NCBI GenBank assembly: GCA_003556835.1
Contig: PWQG01000161.1
Span: 1 to 20,875, forward strand
Reading direction: 5' to 3'
Length of the DNA stretch: 20,875 nt
Origin: Gammaproteobacteria bacterium
GTDB lineage: Bacteria > Pseudomonadota > Gammaproteobacteria > Pseudomonadales > Pseudohongiellaceae
A model generated the notes under the pieces. That model made no database searches and was not told the DNA's origin. It saw only the letters and a program-made list of their open reading frames with translations. Below, in pieces: positions 14,707 to 20,875 of the stretch. The position numbers and the translations under genes were made by a program. How positions within the stretch are numbered: the first letter of the stretch is position 1; every line of letters starts with the position of its first letter.

Positions 14707-15444
14707 GTGAGTGACCCGAGTATTCTTGCGATCGACACGGCTGGCAGCCAGTGTTCCGTGGCACTGTTGCATGCGGGCAAGCATCAGCATCTGGGCGGGC
14801 AGGGTCCGCGACTGCATGCTCGTGAAGTGTTGCCGCTGACTGAACGACTGCTGGCCCATGAGGGTATTGCAATGGAGAACCTGGATGCTATCGCCATCAT
14901 TCGCGGGCCCGGTTCCTTCACCGGACTGCGAATTGGTGTTGCGGTGGCCCAGGGCCTGGCCTATGCAGCCGGGCTGGCAGTGATCAGTGTGTCTTCCCTG
15001 CGCCTGTTGGCCTGGAAGGCGCTGCAGGAACACCCTTCGCATTTGGCGTTGAGTATCTTGCGGGGAAAACCCGGTGAGTATTATTGGGGCGGCTATCAAC
15101 AGGATGCATCCGCTGATGATCTGCAACTGCTGGTTGAGGAACAACCGGGGCCGGCGCCCGTGCCGGAAACAGCAGCTGCGTTTTACGCCATGGATCCATC
15201 GCGACGTCTCTTGGCAGGTGAAGCCTGGAATGATGAGCTGCTTCGCGGTGTGAAGGCTGCCAGTGGCGCTTCAGTCTGTTGGACCGGGTCCTGTGATGCC
15301 CGGGACCTGTTGGTTCTGGCCGAGCAGGACTATCGCCAGGGGCGCATCCTGTCGCCGGAAGAATTGCGGCCGTTCTATCTGCGCGAAGACATGGCGTATC
15401 GCAAAGTGGAGAAAGCGCTTGCCGAACGGGGCGCTGATGATTGA
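14707..15444 (+). CDS. tsaB: tRNA threonylcarbamoyladenosine biosynthesis protein TsaB (YeaZ)
   Basis: TsaB is the scaffold partner of TsaD and TsaE in making t6A37 in ANN-decoding tRNAs. The protein has 245 residues from GTG 14707. The ASKHA-fold N-terminus ILAIDTAGSQCSVALL (6-21) and the family motif GPGSFTGLRIGVAVAQGLA (67-85) are clear. The C-terminal half is divergent, as is usual for TsaB, and ends with LRPFYLRED. The TsaD metal-binding histidine motif is absent, which separates it from that paralogue. It overlaps rsmJ by eight bases, so the two RNA-modification genes are probably made together. Confidence 0.93.
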   Translation: MSDPSILAIDTAGSQCSVALLHAGKHQHLGGQGPRLHAREVLPLTERLLAHEGIAMENLDAIAIIRGPGSFTGLRIGVAVAQGLAYAAGLAVISVSSLRLLAWKALQEHPSHLALSILRGKPGEYYWGGYQQDASADDLQLLVEEQPGPAPVPETAAAFYAMDPSRRLLAGEAWNDELLRGVKAASGASVCWTGSCDARDLLVLAEQDYRQGRILSPEELRPFYLREDMAYRKVEKALAERGADD

Positions 15445-16198
15445 GTCGTCACGGCTTGCCGTATTGTTGGCCCGCAGCGATGATCTGCCAGGCAGGCAGC
15501 TGGCTGAAGACCTTTCGTTACCTGCGCTGGAGCAGGTGGACAGTGAGCGTGCGGAGCTGTATCTGTGTCGTGATGCACTGGGACACCTTCACGTGGAGGA
15601 TGCAATTGAAGGCACCCGTCTCCAGTTCGATTTCTCCGAGCCTTCCTTCCTGTATCGCTTGCAACGGGTACAGCACGAAGCCCTGGTACGTGCCGTGCGG
15701 GTGCGCGGCGAGCCAGAAATCCATGTGATTGATGCCACCGCCGGTTTGGGCCAGGATGCATTCCTGTTGGCTGCTGCCGGTTTCCGGGTGACCATGATCG
15801 AGCGCTCGGCGCTGGTTCATGTCATGCTGCAAGATGCACTGCAGCGCGCCGCTGAACACGAGCTGGCCCTGTTGCGGGACGTGGTTTCGCGCACCCGCCT
15901 GTGTCGGGGCGACAGTGTCACCCTGTTGCCCGAGTTGGAGCCAGCCGATGTGGTCTATCTGGACCCGATGTTTCCGGAGCGACGCAAGTCCGCTCGGGTC
16001 AGGAAACACATGTACCTGCTGCAGCGACTTTTACACGCGGAGGCCGGTGAGCATGAAGGCCTGCTTGCCGTGGCACGCTCCAGGGCGCGGCGCAAGGTGG
16101 TGGTGAAGCGTCCACGCAACGCGCCGCCACTCGATGGCGAACGACCCACGTCGCGGCTGGAAGGGCGCAGCAACCGATTCGATGTCCATGCCGTTTGA
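15437..16198 (+). CDS. rsmJ: 16S rRNA (guanine-1516-N2)-methyltransferase RsmJ
   Basis: RsmJ makes m2G1516 in 16S rRNA using S-adenosylmethionine. The protein has 253 residues, close to the E. coli length. The SAM-binding motif DATAGLGQDAF is at 99-109, and the acidic residue ending the second strand is in MIERS (120-124). The family's catalytic stretch YLDPMFPERRKSARVRK is at 174-190, followed by KVVVKRPRNAPPL. ATG 15437 overlaps the last eight bases of tsaB. The frame is open upstream to 15263 inside tsaB, but that extension is out-of-frame tsaB sequence. The gene ends 18 bases before the convergent dapE stop. Confidence 0.93.
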   Translation: MIESSRLAVLLARSDDLPGRQLAEDLSLPALEQVDSERAELYLCRDALGHLHVEDAIEGTRLQFDFSEPSFLYRLQRVQHEALVRAVRVRGEPEIHVIDATAGLGQDAFLLAAAGFRVTMIERSALVHVMLQDALQRAAEHELALLRDVVSRTRLCRGDSVTLLPELEPADVVYLDPMFPERRKSARVRKHMYLLQRLLHAEAGEHEGLLAVARSRARRKVVVKRPRNAPPLDGERPTSRLEGRSNRFDVHAV

Positions 16199-16216
16199 GA
16201 CGCTGTGCTCAAGGAA

Positions 16217-17386
16217 TCATGCAGAGGTTTCCGGGAGTAGAACCCTTTCCAGAATTTCTTCATAGATCAGGGACAGCTTATCAAGATCCTGGACCAGAAC
16301 ATGTTCGTCGATCTTGTGGATACTGGCATTTATGGGGCCGACTTCCACCAGTTCGGTTCCGGTGGGCGCAATATAGCGTCCATCCGAGGTGCCTCCGGCC
16401 GTTGAAGCTTCTGTCTCCAGGCCGGTGATGCTGCGGATGCTTTCGCGAACCTGATCAACAAAACGACTGTTGCTGGTGAGAAAGGGTTTTCCGGACAGGG
16501 TCCAGTCGATACTCCATTTGACGTCATGGGCATCCAGAATGGCTTCCGTGCGCTCGCGCAGGAGCTCGTCCGTGACCTCTGTAGAGTAGCGGAAATTGAA
16601 GCGCAGGCTCAGCTCTCCGGGGATCACATTGGTGACACCGGTGCCCGCCTCGATGTTCGAGATCTGGAAGCTGGTCGGCGGGAAGGCCTCATTGCCTTGG
16701 TCCCAGACTTCGTCGCACAGTGCTTTCAGCGGAGCCAGTGCCTTGTGTACCGGATTGTCTGCGAATTGTGGGTAGGCGATGTGACCCTGTACGCCGTGGA
16801 ACCTTAGCAGTCCGTGCAGGGAGCCGCGGCGACCGATCTTGATGACATCACCGAGTTGCTGCGAACTGCTCGGCTAGCCCACAATACAATAATCAATGTG
16901 TTCATTGCGGGCCTGCAGGGTTTCCACCACCTTACGGGTGCCATGAGTGGCTGCGCCTTCCTCGTCACTGGTGATGAGAAAGGCCACGGTACCCTGCACC
17001 GTCCGGCCGTCCTCAGCCCGGCGCTCAAAGAAGCGTTCACAGGCGGTGATCATGGCCGCCAGGCTGCCTTTCATGTCCGCCGAACCACGGCCGTACAGCA
17101 GCCCATCCCTTATCTGTGGTTCAAAAGGGGGGGATTGCCAGGCCGATTCCGGTCCGCTGGGCACCACATCGGTGTGACCGGCAAAACACAGGACCGGACC
17201 CTTTCGGGAACTGCGCGCCCAGAAGTTACTGACCTCACCGAAGTTCATGACCTCACAGTCAAAGCCAAGAGCCGACAGGCGATCCATCAGTAATTGATTG
17301 CATCCCACATCATCGGGAGTGACCGATGCCCGCCGGATCAATTCACGGCTCAGGTGCAGGGTGGGAGACTCTTTGTTGCTGTCCAT
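16217..17386 (-). pseudogene. dapE: Succinyl-diaminopimelate desuccinylase DapE, interrupted by one in-frame TAG
   Basis: DapE removes succinate from N-succinyl-L,L-diaminopimelate on the way to DAP and lysine. Read from ATG 17386 the frame runs 170 codons, meets TAG at 16876-16874, then continues in the same frame to TGA at 16219-16217, 389 codons in all. Residues before the stop include zinc ligands His71 and Asp104 and the Glu142-Glu143 pair (ITSDEEG). After it come PSSSQQLGDVIKIGRRGS, VIPGELSLRFNFRYSTE, SGKPFLT, GGTSDGR and the last ligand His357. All of these keep a constant eight-residue offset from Haemophilus DapE as I recall it, so nothing is inserted or lost. The stop replaces the Glu of VGEPSS. 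It could be a true nonsense mutation, a base error or suppressed; the rest of the gene shows no decay. It follows dapD by 13 bases. Confidence 0.9.
16874..16876 (-). other. In-frame amber codon at the dapE zinc-ligand position
   Basis: The minus-strand codon is TAG, where the conserved YCIVG-E-PSS context predicts GAG, one base different. The corresponding residue in Haemophilus DapE is the zinc ligand Glu163. Confidence 0.9.
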
Positions 17387-17399
17387 GCAGTATCCGGCC

Positions 17400-18443
17400 T
17401 CAGTTGTTCGTGTGCAGTTCTTCGTTCAGTGCAATACGGGTCTTGTTGGTCTTGCATTCCACGGCACCGGTCAGGGAGTTGCGGCGGAACAGCAGATCGG
17501 ATTGTCCCGACAGTTCCCGCGCCTTGATCTCTTCCACCACGGTGTTGTCCTGATCCAGCAGGCGCAGCTTGGTGCCGGCGGTGATGTAGAGGCCCGCTTC
17601 GACAATGCAGCGATCTCCGAGCGCTATACCGATACCGGCGTTGGCGCCAATCAGGCAATCCTCGCCCACGGAAATGATTTCCGTGCCACCACCGGACAGT
17701 GTACCCATGGTGCTGCAGCCCCCGCCGAGGTCGCTGCCATTGCCGATGATCACGCCGGCCGAAATGCGGCCTTCGATCATGGCCTGGCCGCGGGTGCCGG
17801 CATTGAAGTTGATGAAACCCTCGTGCATGACGGTGGTACCTTCGCCAACATGGGCGCCAAGGCGAACCCGGGACGTATCGGCGATCCGGATGCCGGGAGG
17901 CACCACGTAATTGGTCATTTTCGGGAACTTGTCCACGGACATGACATCCAGCAATTCACCACGCAGCCGCGCCTGCAATTGCCGTGCGGGAAGATCATTC
18001 AGATCGATGGCACCCTCATTGGTCCAGGCAATATTGTAGAGCACAGCAAAAGCGCCGCTCAGATTGATGCCGTGCGGTTCGCAGAGACGGTGCGACAGCA
18101 GATGCAGTTTCAGGTAGACCTCGGCGACCGTCTGCGGCGCCGTGTCTTCGGCCAGGAATGTTGCAACCAGGGGGCGCCCCGAGTCGGCCAGGGCCTGTAA
18201 CAGATCCGCATGGTCCCGGTCGTTGGCGTTGCCCAGTTGCTGTGCCAGTGCAGCAGCCTTGTCTGCCGCCAGGGGCAACACCTGGTTGCCTTCGTTATAA
18301 CCGGTCGCTGCGGCCACAGCCTTCACCAGGCTGGCATCCGGATCGCGCAACGGGGCGGGATAATACACTTCGATGATGTCGCCGGCGCTGTTGTGGGTGG
18401 CAATACCGATGCCAAAGCTGTGGAGTGAATTTTCTGCAGTCAT
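17400..18443 (-). CDS. dapD: Tetrahydrodipicolinate N-succinyltransferase DapD (long Pseudomonas-type form)
   Basis: DapD transfers succinyl from succinyl-CoA to tetrahydrodipicolinate, the step that commits to the succinylase branch of DAP/lysine synthesis. The protein has 347 residues, close to Pseudomonas DapD (about 344) and longer than the E. coli form (274). The N-terminal domain contains PLVATFLAEDTAP and YLKLHLLSHRL. A left-handed beta-helix of hexapeptide repeats follows at about 184-292. The active-site stretches MHEGFINFNAGT (206-217) and GSDLGGGCSTMGTLSGGG (236-253) are intact, and the end NGAVECKTNKT is replaced only by TGAVECKTNKT. ATG 18443 has AAAAGGA directly in front, unusually close. 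It starts five bases after the ArsC-like gene and precedes dapE. Confidence 0.95.
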   Translation of the reverse strand: MTAENSLHSFGIGIATHNSAGDIIEVYYPAPLRDPDASLVKAVAAATGYNEGNQVLPLAADKAAALAQQLGNANDRDHADLLQALADSGRPLVATFLAEDTAPQTVAEVYLKLHLLSHRLCEPHGINLSGAFAVLYNIAWTNEGAIDLNDLPARQLQARLRGELLDVMSVDKFPKMTNYVVPPGIRIADTSRVRLGAHVGEGTTVMHEGFINFNAGTRGQAMIEGRISAGVIIGNGSDLGGGCSTMGTLSGGGTEIISVGEDCLIGANAGIGIALGDRCIVEAGLYITAGTKLRLLDQDNTVVEEIKARELSGQSDLLFRRNSLTGAVECKTNKTRIALNEELHTNN

Positions 18444-18448
18444 TCCTT

Positions 18449-18796
18449 TTACCTGTTCAGTCTGTTTTCGAATGTGTTTTCGTCATGGCCCAAGAGCCAT
18501 TCGTCACCGCTCCGAATCAAGGGGCGCTTGATCAGTGTCGGGTATTTCATGATAAGTTCACGAGCGCTGTCTTCATTCAGGGAGTCTTTGCGCTCCGGTG
18601 GCAATTGTCGCCAGGTCGTGCCTCTCTGGTTGATCAGCGATTGCCAGGAAAAGGCCTGCAGCAGGGTGTCAACCAGTGCCCTGTCCAGGCCATCCTTGCG
18701 GTAGTCGTGGAAGTTGTGGTCGATTTCCCGTGAATCCAGCCACTTTCGGGTCTTGCGGATCTTGTCGCAATTGGCAATTCCATACACTGTGATCAT
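18449..18796 (-). CDS. ArsC/Spx-family protein, YffB type
   Basis: This is a small thioredoxin-fold protein of 115 residues. It has one N-terminal cysteine (Cys10 in YGIANCDKIRKTRKWL), FHDYRKDGLD, RGTTWRQL at 58-65 and IKRPLI at about 89-94. It matches E. coli YffB closely along its length. The family resembles arsenate reductase, but YffB has only one redox cysteine near the N-terminus and its physiological role is not settled; a glutathione-dependent thiol reductase has been suggested. The gene lies next to dapE/dapD in E. coli and Pseudomonas as well. ATG 18796 overlaps the glnD stop by four bases (ATGA), which suggests translational coupling with glnD. Confidence 0.88.
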   Translation of the reverse strand: MITVYGIANCDKIRKTRKWLDSREIDHNFHDYRKDGLDRALVDTLLQAFSWQSLINQRGTTWRQLPPERKDSLNEDSARELIMKYPTLIKRPLIRSGDEWLLGHDENTFENRLNR

Positions 18797-20875
18797 TGCT
18801 TGTCTGTTTCCTCGGTGCCCAGAGCATCACACAAGGCGGTGCGCAGCTGTGCGATGCGCTCCGGGTCAGTGATGCGGCGATCTTCTTCGTCAATGATGAA
18901 AAACAGGTCTTCCACGCGCTCGCCCAGGGTGGCAATGCGGGCATTGAGCAGCTGGATTTTCTGTTGGGCAAACACCTTGCCGACTTCGGCCAGTATGCCG
19001 GGGCGGTCAATACAGTTCAGTTCCAGTGTGGAAAAATCCTGGCCTTCGTGATTAAGAACCTCCACTTCGACAAACTGGTCGAAATGCTTGAGTTTGCGTG
19101 GTGTACGCTTGCTGGCCGCGTGCAACATGCTGGACGGATCACTCAGGTACTCACGCAGTGTGTCCTTGATCTCGTTGATACGGCGGGGCCGCTCGTCGAT
19201 GGCGCTGCCGCTGTTTTCCAGCACCGAATAGGTGTTCATGCAATAGTTCTTGTGAGATGTGAAGATCCGCGCGTCCTGAATGTTGAGACCGAGCTGCTCC
19301 ATGGCGGCGGCGCTGCTGGCAAACAGATAGGGGCGGTCGATGGTGTAGATGAAAATATGCGTGGCGCCTTCGGCCAGACTGTCGGTGGTGTCCTGAACCA
19401 GCACCAGGGTATCGCTGCCATCATGATTGGCGATGGCTTCGGTGTGCCAGACGATGTTGGCCACCGATTCGCGCACGAAATACTCGTCATCGGTATTATC
19501 CCAGATCGCGCGGATCGTGGCTTCTTCCAGCCCTTTATCCAGCAGTTTGGGCAGTGCGCTTTCCTGCTTGTCACTGACGCGTTCTTCCCGGTCAATGGGA
19601 TTCTCCAGGCCGCGACGAAGGGCACGCTTGGTGTTCAGGTAAAGCTGTCGCAGCAGAGAGGCCCGCCAGGCGTTCCACAGGGTCGGGTTAGTGGCATTGA
19701 TGTCGGCCACTGTCATGGCGTAGAGATAGTCCAGGTGAAGCTTGTCGCCCATTTCCAGGGCAAATTCGTGAATCACCTCCGGGTCCATGATGTCCTTGCG
19801 TTGTGCGGTCATCGACATGATCAGGTGCTTACCCACAAGCCAGGAGACGAGCCGGGTATCCCATTCACTGAGGTGGTGGCGCTGACAGAAGTGGGTGGCG
19901 TCCTCCATGCCCAGTTCTGAGTGGTCCCCGCCGCGACCCTTGGCGATGTCATGGTAGAGGCCGGCAATATACAGCAGTTCGATCTTGGGCAGGCGCCGCA
20001 CAATATGGGCGGCAATCGGATAGTCGTCTTCTGCGCCGGGCAGGCGGAAGCGCCGCATGTTTTCCACCACCTGCAGGGTATGGGCGTCCACCGTATAGAT
20101 ATGGAATAGATCGTGCTGCATCTTGCCACTGATGGCTCCGAACTCCGGCAGATAGCGGCCCAGGATGCCGTATCGCGCCATGCGCCGCAGTTGCGTGCTG
20201 AAATCATGGGGGGAGCGCAGCAATTCCATAAACAGGGTGGTGTTGCGCAGATCATGCCGGAAGCGTTCGTCGATCTGATTGCGGCCCTCGCGGATCAGGC
20301 GGATGGTGGAGGCTCGCACGCCCCGGATCGACGGGTTCTGGGCCATGAGCACAAAGATCTCGATCAGGGCGAAGGGAAACTGCCGGAAGGTGTCATCACG
20401 GGTGACTTCGATGTAGCTGTTGCGCACCTGGAAGCGCCTGTTCAGGTGCACCACTTCGCTTTTTTCGTTGGCTCGCAGAATACCCTCGTCGAAATGCTGC
20501 AAGAGCATGTCATTGAGTTCGCGCACCACGGCCACGGCCCGGTAATAACGCTGCATCAGTTTTTCGATACCCAGGCTTTTTTCATCATCAAGGTAGCCGA
20601 ACAGTTCTGCCAGTTCCTTCTGTCGGTCGAACAGAAGTCGATCTTCCCGCCTTCCAGCGAGCAGATGCAGACCCCAGCGCAGCTTCCACAGCAGGGTTTC
20701 GCTGCGTTTCAGGGCCTCGAACTCACCGGGTAGCAGGAAGTTGAGTTTCACCAGGTCATCCAGGGTCTCGGCATTGTAGTGTCGCTTGGCGATCCAGGCG
20801 ATGGTCTGGATGTCACGCAGACCGCCCGGGGAAGTCTTGATGTTCGGCTCCAGGGCGTAGTCGATGTCGTAATAT
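18793..20875 (-). CDS. glnD: Bifunctional [PII] uridylyltransferase/uridylyl-removing enzyme GlnD (5' end outside window)
   Basis: GlnD uridylylates PII proteins when glutamine is low and removes UMP when it is high. About 694 residues of a family length near 890 are visible; the frame is open to the right edge. The visible part begins with EPNIKTSPGGLRDIQT, after the nucleotidyltransferase active site, which is not in the window. The HD domain that removes UMP is intact: HDLFHIYTVDAHTL near 20100 and AGLYHDIAKGRGGDHSELG near 19950. Two ACT domains follow, at about 19430-19240 (DTTDSLAEGATHIFIYTIDR) and 19040-18880 (LELNCIDRPGILAEVGKVFA). These sense glutamine. It is the first visible gene of the minus-strand glnD-yffB-dapD-dapE run. 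Confidence 0.96.
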   Translation of the reverse strand, partial: YYDIDYALEPNIKTSPGGLRDIQTIAWIAKRHYNAETLDDLVKLNFLLPGEFEALKRSETLLWKLRWGLHLLAGRREDRLLFDRQKELAELFGYLDDEKSLGIEKLMQRYYRAVAVVRELNDMLLQHFDEGILRANEKSEVVHLNRRFQVRNSYIEVTRDDTFRQFPFALIEIFVLMAQNPSIRGVRASTIRLIREGRNQIDERFRHDLRNTTLFMELLRSPHDFSTQLRRMARYGILGRYLPEFGAISGKMQHDLFHIYTVDAHTLQVVENMRRFRLPGAEDDYPIAAHIVRRLPKIELLYIAGLYHDIAKGRGGDHSELGMEDATHFCQRHHLSEWDTRLVSWLVGKHLIMSMTAQRKDIMDPEVIHEFALEMGDKLHLDYLYAMTVADINATNPTLWNAWRASLLRQLYLNTKRALRRGLENPIDREERVSDKQESALPKLLDKGLEEATIRAIWDNTDDEYFVRESVANIVWHTEAIANHDGSDTLVLVQDTTDSLAEGATHIFIYTIDRPYLFASSAAAMEQLGLNIQDARIFTSHKNYCMNTYSVLENSGSAIDERPRRINEIKDTLREYLSDPSSMLHAASKRTPRKLKHFDQFVEVEVLNHEGQDFSTLELNCIDRPGILAEVGKVFAQQKIQLLNARIATLGERVEDLFFIIDEEDRRITDPERIAQLRTALCDALGTEETDKQ

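Noticed and set aside
13935..14872. Long minus-strand frames opposite the histone-like gene, rich in Phe, Leu, Ala and Cys
   Set aside because: They are the complement of Lys/Ala repeats, and the hydrophobic look is an artefact of that composition.
16217..16627. A separate small gene for the DapE C-terminal half, starting at GTG 16627
   Set aside because: The same frame is open up to the TAG and reads as DapE throughout, so it is one interrupted gene. I saw no ribosome site arguing for an independent start.
17298..18200. 300-codon plus-strand frame opposite dapD and the start of dapE
   Set aside because: It is a shadow of DapD; the minus-strand product is unmistakable.
18796..19920. 374-codon open frame on the plus strand opposite glnD
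   Set aside because: It is antisense to a clear GlnD with HD and ACT motifs. It shows no family motif, as expected for a shadow in GC-rich coding DNA.

Overview
The window looks like chromosome of a free-living gammaproteobacterium with moderately high GC (judged by eye). The proteins resemble their Escherichia coli and Pseudomonas counterparts as I recall them: LepA, Rnc, Era, CysM, RlmD, RelA, MazG, Adk, the long Pseudomonas-type DapD and GlnD. The gene orders algU/mucA-mucD-lepA-lepB-rnc-era-recO and cysM-rlmD-relA-mazG are Pseudomonas-like. I cannot assign a genus. I see no mobile element, CRISPR array, tRNA or rRNA.

Layout. (1) 1-1821, plus strand: the C-terminal end of an RseA/MucA anti-sigma factor, then the periplasmic protease MucD/DegP. 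This is envelope stress. (2) 1944-7256, plus strand: lepA, lepB, a DUF4845 membrane protein, rnc, era and recO, tightly packed with several stop/start overlaps. The genes cover translation, secretion, RNA processing, ribosome assembly and recombination repair. (3) 7365-12599, plus strand: cysM, rlmD, relA and mazG, covering cysteine synthesis, rRNA methylation, (p)ppGpp synthesis and nucleotide clean-up. (4) 12763-13419: adk. (5) 13647-14564: a Lys/Ala-rich, histone H1/AlgP-like protein between two rho-independent terminators. (6) 14707-16198: tsaB-rsmJ, overlapping, for tRNA t6A and 16S rRNA m2G modification. (7) 16217-20875, minus strand and convergent with rsmJ: glnD (5' end outside the window), an ArsC/Spx-like gene (yffB type), dapD and dapE. 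These link nitrogen sensing to the succinylase branch of DAP/lysine synthesis.

Most of the window is ordinary core genome, and I did not find a convincing new system. Two things stand out. First, dapE is interrupted by one in-frame TAG at the codon that should encode a zinc-ligand glutamate (E163 in Haemophilus DapE), while the rest of the frame is intact. Second, RelA has all its other domains but lacks the cysteine-containing zinc-finger segment before the ACT domain. Smaller points are the absence of mucB/rseB between the anti-sigma gene and mucD, a 7-bp inverted repeat in front of the histone-like gene, and three consecutive hairpins between that gene and tsaB.
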